Positions 25,771-34,031 of a stretch of 36,825 nucleotides of DNA are shown here, piece by piece. Location: NCBI GenBank assembly GCA_031259085.1, contig JAIRMA010000084.1, forward strand, positions 1 to 36,825, written 5' to 3'. The position numbers and the translations under genes were made by a program. Origin of the DNA: Christensenellaceae bacterium (GTDB lineage: Bacteria > Bacillota > Clostridia > Christensenellales > DTU072). Under the pieces are notes generated by a model. It made no database searches and was not told the origin of the DNA. It saw only the letters and a program-made list of their open reading frames with translations. Position 1 is the stretch's first letter, and the number at the start of each line of letters is the position of its first letter.

Positions 25771-27120
25771 TTGCGTGTGACTACTCCAGAAGAATTTATA
25801 CCCGAATCGACCCGTATTAAGAAAGAGATCTTACATCCTTCTAGAGAGTACGGCGCTTCGGCATTCATTATGTCAATTTCACAGGATGTTCGTGCTAGGT
25901 TACATGAAGCATTGAATGATGTTGATCTAGCGGATTCTATATATGTTATGTCCATATTAAGAGTATTACGTGCGGAATCATATGACAAAATCGAAAATGA
26001 ATATCTTTCATCATGTATTTCTGAATCAATACCTAAATTGAATTTTGATAAAGCAAAAATAACAGATTTATTAACAACTATTGGAAATAATCGTCAGCAA
26101 ATTTTCGAGTTTATGAACAATATATCTAAAGCATGTGATAATTTTATCTTCGATGGATCAATGATTACAGCAAAATTTGATCAGATAGAGTTACCAGGTG
26201 ACGATCAGAGTCCTAATCAAATATGGGAGCCACATTTAAAGGTAATTTATATGTTTGAGGGATCAGGATACCCAGAACCAATTCTGTATCGATGTGTTCT
26301 AGATAATGTCCCTGATATGATCGCTATGCTACACACAATGAAATCCTTGAATAGGGAATCAAAACTCACAATTATCTGCAATACAAATTTTGCAAGCAAT
26401 AGTAATTTAGAGTATTTAGAAGAAAACAATATATCCTATGTTGCTCAACTAAACCGCAATAACAATGAGATTTCATTGAATGAATCAAACTTTACTTCGT
26501 ATTTTGAAAGTTTTATCATGAGTAAGGAAGGACCCGTTTTTGTACATGAGAGTGTTAAAGATAAACATCGACTGATTGTTTTCCAGGATATGGCGTTGTA
26601 TTATAAAGAATTAAATGAACATGAAGCTAAAATTCGAAATGCAAATGATAACGAAAATTTAAAAGAAAACCTGCGTCAAACACCAGATGTGACACCCCGC
26701 AAATCTACACGAGTGAATAAATCTGAACTAGGAATAATAGCGATTAGAACTACCATTGAAAGTGATATAGAAGAAATCTACGGGATTTATAGACAGCGTT
26801 TGGTCATGGAAGAATATTTTAATACCTTAAACAATACTTTAAATCGAGATCGCATGTATATACAGTCTGATATGGCATTTGAAGGATGGTGTTTTATAAA
26901 CCACATTTCATTGATCTTAGAACATCGAATAATTAACACATTGAAGAAGAAAAAATTATTAAAAAAATATTCCTTAAAAAAAGTTACTTCACTACTATCA
27001 AAAATTAGAAAAAGCAAAATTAGTGGGGAATGGGTTATACATGAACCAGGACAAAGAGTTATAGATTTAGCTGAAAAATTAATCTTTGGATTAAAGCGTC
27101 AGACATTTTCTTCGGATTAA
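25771..27120 (+). CDS. IS1634/IS4-like transposase, apparently catalytically impaired
   Basis: 449 residues, an RNase H-fold DDE-type protein that lacks the first ~80-100 residues usual for the family. The order of motifs is recognisable. A helical region ISELL-like (KITDLLTTIGNNRQQIFEF) is followed by FDGSMIT with Asp128. Then IICNTNFAS appears where V-x-A-D-R-G-F-A-S is expected, so the second Asp is Asn204. YRQRLVMEEYFNTLN carries Glu347, but the usual Lys of the Y-R-E-K motif is Asn354. The start is TTG, supported by AGGAG 5 bases upstream. The frame is fully open despite the lost Asp, and no flanking inverted repeats are seen. It is either a frozen IS copy or a repurposed DNA-binding protein. 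Confidence 0.7.
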   Translation: MRVTTPEEFIPESTRIKKEILHPSREYGASAFIMSISQDVRARLHEALNDVDLADSIYVMSILRVLRAESYDKIENEYLSSCISESIPKLNFDKAKITDLLTTIGNNRQQIFEFMNNISKACDNFIFDGSMITAKFDQIELPGDDQSPNQIWEPHLKVIYMFEGSGYPEPILYRCVLDNVPDMIAMLHTMKSLNRESKLTIICNTNFASNSNLEYLEENNISYVAQLNRNNNEISLNESNFTSYFESFIMSKEGPVFVHESVKDKHRLIVFQDMALYYKELNEHEAKIRNANDNENLKENLRQTPDVTPRKSTRVNKSELGIIAIRTTIESDIEEIYGIYRQRLVMEEYFNTLNNTLNRDRMYIQSDMAFEGWCFINHISLILEHRIINTLKKKKLLKKYSLKKVTSLLSKIRKSKISGEWVIHEPGQRVIDLAEKLIFGLKRQTFSSD

Positions 27121-27584
27121 TATTAAAAGCACATGTACTCACTAACTTTTACGTTAGAAACTTAAATGTTTAAATGATCTAGTAAACGATCTATATAGTC
27201 AGATTCACAATCGTTAGCAACTTCAATGATCATGCTTTTGCTAAATATTTTTAATTCATTACTATTTAGAGCTAATACTACTCTTAAGTACTATTAGTAT
27301 TGTCATGAATTATTTTACCCGCTTTATTTAAATCCTGTATATAAAAGAATATCTTACTTTGATGAATTGTGAAAGATTATTAAAGCTAAGTAGAAAGTAA
27401 ATAGACAGTGTAACCCATACACTTATTGGAAAATTATCAATTTGATTCTACCATGTTTTAAGGATTCATCGTGTAAACCTTTTTTAAGTTAAATTGTTAA
27501 AAGCTAAATTTTTAAAGAAGCAACTTAAAAACGAAATTTACGTTGATTTTATGGCATTAAAAATTTTATCTACCAACTAAATTT
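27121..27584. other. AT-rich gap between convergent genes
   Basis: The rightward transposase-like gene and the leftward metF converge here. The only hairpin seen is CTAAC-TTTTAC-GTTAG near 27140-27155, without a U-tract. Nothing else is recognised. Confidence 0.35.
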
Positions 27585-28436
27585 TTAAATGCTTTTATTT
27601 AACAAAGGATTAATTGCTCTGTGAATTATCTCAGCTGTGTCTGGGTTGTTCATCACATAGAGATGAATTCCGGGTACATTTATTGCTAATAACTCAGTTA
27701 TTAAGTTAATAGCATAATTAATTCCAGCGGCTCTCACTGCATCCTTGTCGCTTTCAAACCTGTTCAATATAATTCCAAGTTTTTCTGGCATTCTAGCACC
27801 ACTTAACTTCAACATTCGCATTATTTGTTTAGCAGATGTGACTGGCATAATCCCAGCTATGGCTGGCACTTTTATATTGCGACGCGCCATTCCTTCTAAC
27901 ATATTTTCAAAGTCTGATGTCTCAAAGAATAGTTGACTTATAAAATGAGTAACACCTAGATCAGCTTTTTTTTTCAGTACGTCAAAGTCTTCTTCAATAT
28001 TTATACTCTCTTTGTGTCCCTCTGGATAGCAAGTCGCACAAACTTCAAAACCCCCATAATCATTTATATAAGAAATTAGATCAGTCGCATATTTGAATTC
28101 AGATAATTCGACAGACTTATCCCCTCTTAGTGCTAGGATATTGTTAACCCCGCCATTTTTCAATGCCTCTAAAGCTTTATCAATATTCTGTTTAGTAGAC
28201 CCAGCGCAAGTTAAGTGTGCAATACTCTCTATTCCAAATTTGTTTTTTATATCTGATGCGATACTCACTGTCTCATGATTATCGCTACCACCTGCACCGT
28301 ATGTAACACTTATATAATCAGGTTTTACAGATTTAAATCTGCCCATTGATGCGTATATAGAAACTAAACTCTCTGTGTCCTTTGGAGGGAATAATTCAAG
28401 AGAAAATAATGTTCTATCTGCATTAAAATTAATCAT
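27585..28436 (-). CDS. metF: Methylenetetrahydrofolate reductase
   Basis: 283 residues, the typical length of the bacterial flavoprotein. It reduces 5,10-methylene-THF to 5-methyl-THF for methionine synthesis or, in acetogens, the methyl branch of one-carbon flow. Motifs in order are: SLELFPPK with the catalytic Glu14, ISVTYGAGGS (about 42-51), AHLTCAG (73-79), NILALRGD (99-106), and IMPVTSAKQI near 200. An F-(E)-x-SQLFF segment is seen as FISQLFFETSDF (about 164-175). AGGTGA precedes the ATG. No methionine synthase or one-carbon gene is adjacent, so the pathway context is not visible in this window. No S-box leader is present in the 136-base gap upstream. Confidence 0.93.
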   Translation of the reverse strand: MINFNADRTLFSLELFPPKDTESLVSIYASMGRFKSVKPDYISVTYGAGGSDNHETVSIASDIKNKFGIESIAHLTCAGSTKQNIDKALEALKNGGVNNILALRGDKSVELSEFKYATDLISYINDYGGFEVCATCYPEGHKESINIEEDFDVLKKKADLGVTHFISQLFFETSDFENMLEGMARRNIKVPAIAGIMPVTSAKQIMRMLKLSGARMPEKLGIILNRFESDKDAVRAAGINYAINLITELLAINVPGIHLYVMNNPDTAEIIHRAINPLLNKSI

Positions 28437-28572
28437 GTTTCACCTGTAGCCATCCTTATTATCTAGATTATCACTTTGAGATCAATTAACTTAAAATTAG
28501 TTTTCAAATCTAGATGATTGTGTATCATTTATCGTGTTGTGCTTTTATTCAGTTTATTATTAATAAGCTTAT

Positions 28573-28782
28573 TTATGATATTCCCTTTACTTTAAAACCT
28601 ATACGGTCTATTGCTTCTGATATAAGCTCATTTGCTACGTCAGCGCTTAAAACTACTTTTGCTATGCCCTTTTTTGCGTTTGCCTGAGCCTTTTTTACAT
28701 TTTGTAAAGATAAAAGCGCTTCTACAACCGCCTTTTCACAATGTGCGCAACTCATTCCCTCTATCTCCAAAATTTTCTTCAT
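28573..28782 (-). CDS. Heavy-metal-associated domain protein (CopZ-like metallochaperone)
   Basis: 69 residues, a single HMA ferredoxin-like domain. The metal-binding motif G-M-S-C-A-H-C lies at residues 9-15 (Cys12, Cys15). Family members bind Cu(I) and pass it to a P-type ATPase or a regulator. The rest fits the fold: a helix CEKAVVEALLSL, a strand VKKAQANAKKGIAKVV, a second helix and a final strand FKVKG. GGAGG is 8 bases upstream, and a good promoter precedes it. No copper ATPase or CsoR-type regulator lies beside it. The metal is inferred from the family. Confidence 0.88.
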   Translation of the reverse strand: MKKILEIEGMSCAHCEKAVVEALLSLQNVKKAQANAKKGIAKVVLSADVANELISEAIDRIGFKVKGIS

Positions 28783-28851
28783 TTATCTAACCTCCAGATC
28801 AGAATAATAACTGAACAAATCACAGACTACGTTGGGTTTGTTTGTATTATT

Positions 28852-28880
28852 ATAATATACATTTTTATATGATTTGTCAA
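28852..28880 (-). promoter_or_regulatory. Sigma-A promoter of the CopZ-like gene
   Basis: Minus-strand TTGACA (28875-28880), a 17-base spacer and TATTAT (28852-28857). Transcription should start near 28845, giving a leader of ~60 bases. The downstream sequence contains GTTTGTTTG repeats that could be a regulator site, but no clear palindrome. Confidence 0.65.
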
Positions 28881-29770
28881 CCATAAAATATATCTTTGTT
28901 GAATGATTCTCTAAAATGTTCCTATATTCAGATGAACTATTATTTAATAAATCTTGACAATTTGATGAGCATTATTGCACTATAATGTAGTCGATCTAAT
29001 CAATCATCTATGATATTAATTAGCTTATTAGAATATAATGGTGTTTTGTTACAATTTAAATAGAATTTTATTGAGAATGCAACTAATAATGCTAAATATA
29101 TGTTCTTAATAGTAACGATACAAATAAGGCTTAAAAAATGTAATCGAAATTTAACTGGGTAAAGGACATAGTTCAAGAATGTTTTTTAGACTTAAAAAAG
29201 TGATTTGGATTTAGGCAATTGCGTGCCATGTCTTATGCGTATAGAGAACAAAGTCTCCATTAGTTTTATATTGCTAATTCTATTATCAGGAATTCATTCG
29301 AGAATGTCAAAATTTGACTTGTATAAAAAAATGACGCTAAATGTATTAACAAAATTGCTTTAAAAATGGGCGTTCAGTTTACATAAATAATGAACGTATT
29401 ATAAGACCTATCATAAAAGAACAAAAATAAATCTTTGAATTGTTTGAGGTTGTCATTTTTCGTTACAACATAATCTAGGATTTTAGGATATTAGGGTTGT
29501 AAATATGAAAAAAACTTAAATCAAGCATGAGTTTAACTAAAAAAGTATTAGATAATGAAATTAGAAATTATATAGGATGATGATACAATAGATAAAAAAG
29601 TGTAATGTATCTACTAAATGTTTTTTTAATTTTATTTTACCATAATCATTAATTTAAACAATATGCTCATGATACGGTGAACTATTAAATAATCGTGCTA
29701 CCTTTGAATCTAGTTTGATTATCTTTTATCATATGGTAGTTAATTATCATAGTAAATTTTTATCAATTTC
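28881..29770. other. AT-rich gap, possibly with a very decayed transposase C-terminus
   Basis: No intact gene. Around 29150-29460 on the plus strand, fragments such as KSDLDLGN and CLMRIENK appear between stops and are faintly reminiscent of the end of a DDE transposase. Similarity is too weak to call. No RNA gene is recognised. Confidence 0.25.
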
Positions 29771-29799
29771 TTGACAATTTAGTTATGATTTTGTATAAT
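29771..29799 (+). promoter_or_regulatory. Perfect consensus sigma-A promoter upstream of the transglutaminase lipoprotein
   Basis: TTGACA (29771-29776), exactly 17 bases and TATAAT (29794-29799). Transcription should begin near 29806, leaving a ~210-base leader before the start codon at 30016. Confidence 0.8.
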
Positions 29800-29805
29800 T
29801 TGAAT

Positions 29806-29907
29806 ATGATCTTAAGTAAACTTATATCTATAAACATTCTGTCTGTTCAATTGACCTTATCAGTTTAATAATATAATTAAAAAGTTAACAGAGAGGTCAA
29901 TTTTTTT
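29806..29907 (+). ncRNA. Leader or small RNA ending in an intrinsic terminator
   Basis: From the predicted start of the consensus promoter, the transcript meets AATTGACCT (29849-29857). This pairs with AGGTCAATT (29894-29902) and is followed by seven T residues (29901-29907). The result would be either a ~100-nt small RNA or an attenuated leader for the downstream lipoprotein gene. The 36-base loop contains further AT-rich self-complementarity. No known riboswitch core is recognised. Confidence 0.45.
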
Positions 29908-30015
29908 GCTGGTTAATTTGTTTTTTCCTAATTATCCACAATATTGTTTGATCAATATTTAAGAAATTAATGATCAATGCCTAATCTTTATTATATGGAG
30001 ACTTTTATATTTATT

Positions 30016-33000
30016 ATGAAGCATTTATATACATCACAGAAGCTAACAATTCTAATTTTCGCTATATTACTTTGTATATTTACTCTCTTAGCTTGCACTG
30101 ATACTATTACTAAAACTTATACTAAATATGACCCTGAACTCACTGAGATTTTTAGTTTAATAAATGGCTCTAAAAGTTATTTTGCATCTCAAAACAACGA
30201 ACGTGATGACTTGACTAATACAGCTTATATTGTGTGGGGTGATAATGCTGATATATATGAATATAATGAATCAAATAATTATTATCATTTTGAAGCATTC
30301 AGAAATGTCAGTGATACATATTACTATTTTATTTTTTCTGACACAGACAACAATTTCTATGTGATAAATGAATCGAATTATACAAACCAAAAAAATGGTG
30401 CTCTCCTGTACATAAAAGATTTTATCAAATATCTCGGGGAGTCCAATTTAACATTCGAAAAAAATCCTTATACAAAATATTACATGTCAAGTGGCACTTT
30501 TGTTTATGCGGGTCAAAATCGTAAACTGGAATTTGAGATAGATTTAGACACAGAAAATTACATAATAGGACTAGATGTAAAATTAACTTATACCCCTATA
30601 AACGGTACTAGCATCGTCGAAATAGAGGGGGAGTGGGTGTTTTCACACTTAACAAGTGAAGTAAAAATACCATATACTACAGAAGAAATGCAACAATGGC
30701 ATGAAGAAATTGATAAATTCTATGATGGCAAATATTATACAAAGGTCGATGATTTAACAACTACTTATGAATCTATAGCAATAGACATCAATGGGGATCC
30801 ATTCCAGATAACTTTTTCATTTGATCCCGTTGTACCAAGCGACGACCGGGTTGATATTCAATTAATTGGTACGAATTACGAAGATTATGTATCTTTAGAC
30901 GGGCTAACATTAACACCAATTGCTACAACACCAGAAAATAGCGACATTAAACTTAGAATTGTCAGTATAGATAATCCTGAGGCTTATGTAGAAATCCCTG
31001 TCGAAGTTATAAGTAATTATACTTTAGCACCCAAAAATGGAGATTTGAGTCTGCTGAATCAGTTTTGCACTGATTCAATACCTTTTACCCCGTTTACAAT
31101 GTCTGTGACAGGTAATATTTCTAATGCTAGTTTCGTTTGGAAAATAAATGATTCTTTATTATCTGATAATACTACTTCAGAGCTTTTGATTGATGATTCA
31201 ATATTTGATGATTATATAAAGGCTGGCGCCAATACAATTTTTGTTTCCATTACTAAAGGTACTATAGTTAAGAATTATACACAAACTTTAATCATAGCTG
31301 ATACAGTTGCCCCTTTTTCATTAAGAATTTTGAATCCTACACCTTACTATACAGACGATGTGATTCAAGTACAATCTACAGTTGACACAGAGAACGTTGA
31401 ATATTATTATTTGCCATCTGTATATAAATGGATTCTTTTTAAAGACAACATTATCATAGAGGAAGAAATCATAAACGCCCAATTTGTTGATAATGTACCA
31501 ATTGGTTCTATTTTTACATTTACTCTCGACTCATCATACTATGTTTATACTATTGAATGCATCCCTGTGATTGATAATACACCTGACACAGCTTATAAAA
31601 AAACTATACAAATCGACGAGATTAGTGAGCCTGTTAATTCTGGCATATATAAGACATATGTCGATGGAATAGATACTGCTAATGGGTATCAACCTATTAT
31701 AAAATATAATACAACAGGCATTAATTCTACATATAGAATTAAAATCATAAAAGATAATGCAGATTATGTTTTTGCGTCGACAAACCCTGCTCATTCAAGC
31801 TATTTCAATGGTTATGGTTTTATAATTCCTGATTCGGTTGCTTCCTTTGGTGACACATTCAGTTATTATGTTTCTTCTAATGAAGGCAAATCTATGGGAC
31901 CTTATCAATACAACGCAACCCTTAAAGATATTCCTAAGAGCTATTTTGACACGATTCAATTCGACTTTAATGGATATATTGCAGATTTAGAAGAATTCGG
32001 CAATTTATATAATTATTTATTGTTGTTTCAACCACAGTCTTACATTTCAAATCAGCAAGGCTCGATTTTTACGATTCAACTTTATTTCTCATTTACATAT
32101 GATGATATAAAGAATGATCTCTTAAACAGTATTAATGAATCAACCAACAATGATCCATACCTTGCAAATGCAGAAAATTTATTTAAAGCAATGATGAATA
32201 CCTATGCTGAACCATCGGCTGTTCAATATGAAACATACTTAGTGTCAGGGCATAGTAATATTTATAAATTCAACATAAACTTCGACAGTGACTTATCTTT
32301 AGAGGATTCATTCACTACTGATTTTGATTCTGAATTGACATTAGTTGACTCTATTATGAATGTTTCATTAGTCGGGACAAGAAGCACACTGCCAATTGAC
32401 AGTGTACAGCACACGATGAATGCAACAACGGCTGACCAGCTTTTCTTTATATTAATGAATGGTTATAGACCTACACCTGTTAGTGGATCAAAAGCCTTTG
32501 AAACATACACAATTGCGCGCAACATTCTAACAACATACGTTCGTGACACGATGACAAATGCTGAAAAAATAGTAGCAATATATGATGTGCTTTCTAATCA
32601 CTTTAGTTATGATAATATACTGTTAAAGATTTCTGACGATCCAGATTATGCCGATATCATCGAATATTATGATGGATTTACTGCATATGGGGCTCTTGTA
32701 AACAACAAGGCGGTTTGTGATGGTATGGCTAAGGCGTTTAGTATACTACTAGCTATGGAAGGAATAGAATCAATTAAAGTCTCTGGATTTACTACTGAAA
32801 ACCATGCATGGAATGCCATCCTTTTAGACCATGAGTGGTATTTAGCGGATATAACATTTGGCAATCTCTCATTCACCGCTGACCAATTTGAATACGAGGT
32901 GATAGATCACAATCAATTATTAAGGAGCCTTAGTGATTTCCAGGACTCACATTTCCCAGATCAGAAATATCCACCAATCGCATCTGATTCATATGAAATT

Positions 33001-33288
33001 ACATATCAAGTTTTTCTAGATGATCAGACATCATTATCATCAAATTTTGTATTATTAACTACTGCCGATGTACAAAATGCATATGACTATTATATAGGCT
33101 ATCTTAACTGTCTAGAATCCCAGCCAGATCTACTTGTAATGGATTTCTACATAGAAAGTAGTTCCATTTTTAATTCACTACGAAACACATTTTATCGTAA
33201 TATACCAAATGGTTACACTATTGCAATATATACTCTAACTAGTAATCCGAATAGCGTCTATGTCCTGTTGAAAAAGAATGATCAATGA
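30016..33288 (+). CDS. Large lipoprotein with Ig-like modules and a C-terminal transglutaminase-like domain
   Basis: 1090 residues from ATG 30016. This start gives a proper lipoprotein signal: MKH, a hydrophobic core, then LLAC with Cys27. The upstream in-frame ATGs would add a poor extension; GGAG at 29997-30000 is a little far from the start. The middle of the protein holds several beta-sandwich or Ig-like modules (for example around 270-330 and 340-440). A transglutaminase-like cysteine protease-fold domain lies near 850-960, with the full triad: Cys901 in AVCDGMA, His930 in NHAWN and Asp945 in WYLADITFG. Such domains hydrolyse or cross-link peptide amides at the cell surface. The last ~130 residues are unassigned. 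A perfect promoter and an attenuator-like hairpin precede it. It stands alone, with no gene close by on its strand. Confidence 0.85.
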   Translation: MKHLYTSQKLTILIFAILLCIFTLLACTDTITKTYTKYDPELTEIFSLINGSKSYFASQNNERDDLTNTAYIVWGDNADIYEYNESNNYYHFEAFRNVSDTYYYFIFSDTDNNFYVINESNYTNQKNGALLYIKDFIKYLGESNLTFEKNPYTKYYMSSGTFVYAGQNRKLEFEIDLDTENYIIGLDVKLTYTPINGTSIVEIEGEWVFSHLTSEVKIPYTTEEMQQWHEEIDKFYDGKYYTKVDDLTTTYESIAIDINGDPFQITFSFDPVVPSDDRVDIQLIGTNYEDYVSLDGLTLTPIATTPENSDIKLRIVSIDNPEAYVEIPVEVISNYTLAPKNGDLSLLNQFCTDSIPFTPFTMSVTGNISNASFVWKINDSLLSDNTTSELLIDDSIFDDYIKAGANTIFVSITKGTIVKNYTQTLIIADTVAPFSLRILNPTPYYTDDVIQVQSTVDTENVEYYYLPSVYKWILFKDNIIIEEEIINAQFVDNVPIGSIFTFTLDSSYYVYTIECIPVIDNTPDTAYKKTIQIDEISEPVNSGIYKTYVDGIDTANGYQPIIKYNTTGINSTYRIKIIKDNADYVFASTNPAHSSYFNGYGFIIPDSVASFGDTFSYYVSSNEGKSMGPYQYNATLKDIPKSYFDTIQFDFNGYIADLEEFGNLYNYLLLFQPQSYISNQQGSIFTIQLYFSFTYDDIKNDLLNSINESTNNDPYLANAENLFKAMMNTYAEPSAVQYETYLVSGHSNIYKFNINFDSDLSLEDSFTTDFDSELTLVDSIMNVSLVGTRSTLPIDSVQHTMNATTADQLFFILMNGYRPTPVSGSKAFETYTIARNILTTYVRDTMTNAEKIVAIYDVLSNHFSYDNILLKISDDPDYADIIEYYDGFTAYGALVNNKAVCDGMAKAFSILLAMEGIESIKVSGFTTENHAWNAILLDHEWYLADITFGNLSFTADQFEYEVIDHNQLLRSLSDFQDSHFPDQKYPPIASDSYEITYQVFLDDQTSLSSNFVLLTTADVQNAYDYYIGYLNCLESQPDLLVMDFYIESSSIFNSLRNTFYRNIPNGYTIAIYTLTSNPNSVYVLLKKNDQ

Positions 33289-33364
33289 TATTTTGTTGGT
33301 TTAAATAAAATGTCACAAATTTAACTCGCATAGTGTATAACTCAAATGTAACTTAAATCAGATG

Positions 33365-33452
33365 ATTATGCCGACAAAAGTCATATCAAATATTTAGACA
33401 TATATAATTAGCTAGAGTTTCTGTCTATCATGTCAAAATGATGTTAACCGAA
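33365..33452 (+). repeat. Repeat C, copy 2 (~85 bp)
   Basis: Counterpart of 16751-16840, in the same orientation. The central stretch TAATTAGCTAG is identical. It lies ~50 bases before the HsdS fragment, while copy 1 lies ~175 bases before repeat A copy 2. Each copy therefore precedes a CATGCGTTT right-end motif by roughly 400-500 bases. Confidence 0.55.
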
Positions 33453-33499
33453 AACTTGATTTTTGGGATATATTTTGTTATAAATGTTAATCTTTAAAT

Positions 33500-33866
33500 A
33501 TGGATTATGACAATATGTCATTTGTATCAAAATCACTAGGGCATCCAGATCAATTAGCACTTGTCGTCACGATTAAACGCAACAAACTGGGCAGAAACGA
33601 CGTAATATTTCCACTTTATTGCGTCTTTCGAACGCACGACATCGATCCAACGTATCTTGTACACTTCTTTACGACGATGGGTTGGCATAAGTTCATAAAA
33701 CTCAAATGGAATTCTGGTGCAAGGTCTGACCGATTCTCAATTAAGGATTCTGTGTTCAGAGAAATGCCGCTTCCCTATCCGTCACTCGGAAGAGCTGAGG
33801 AAAATCGGCGAGCTGTTCGACACAATAAGTGACCTCATCACCCCTCATCAACGTGAGTATGTCTGC
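33500..33866 (+). pseudogene. Type I restriction specificity subunit (HsdS) C-terminal fragment, frameshifted
   Basis: HsdS determines the DNA target of type I restriction-modification enzymes. The first frame reads FVSKSLGHPDQLALVVTIKR, then CVFRTHDIDPTYLVHFFTTM, NSGARSDRFSIKDSVFREMP and LPYPSL. This is the distal target-recognition domain and the start of a conserved region. A frameshift near 33787 moves to EELRKIGELFDTISDLITPH and QREY, the conserved helical region that ends many HsdS proteins. The N-terminal recognition domain, the start codon with RBS, and hsdM/hsdR are absent. It is therefore a relic. G+C is higher than in the flanks. It ends at a copy of the repeat-A right-end motif. 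Confidence 0.85.
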
Positions 33867-33875
33867 TTTTTTTTA

Positions 33876-33917
33876 ATGTTAATTATAACATTTAGGATTT
33901 CATGCGTTTCCATGGCT
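33876..33917 (+). repeat. Fourth copy of the repeat-A right-end motif
   Basis: AATGTTAATTATAACATT followed by TAGGATTTCATGCGTTT. This matches the last ~40 bases of repeat A copies 1-3 with only a few changes, but the preceding 190 bases of repeat A are absent. Here it directly follows the HsdS fragment. Confidence 0.7.
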
Positions 33918-34031
33918 TTCAGTGTAGGACTATTTTCATATATTGTTTTCAATTGATATATACAAAATGTTTGATAATATAGCGAATTTTAATTTATTAA
34001 TTTGATGCACCTATTAAAATTGTGATCAACG

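Noticed and set aside
28437-28572. S-box (SAM) riboswitch for metF
   Set aside because: The 136-base gap is too short and lacks the conserved S-box core.
28953-28985. TTGACA...TATAAT pair as a promoter
   Set aside because: The hexamers are 21 bases apart, outside the workable sigma-A spacing, and no gene follows.
29150-29460. Possible transposase C-terminal relic on the plus strand
   Set aside because: Only scattered, stop-interrupted pieces faintly resemble DDE transposase ends; too weak to call as a feature.
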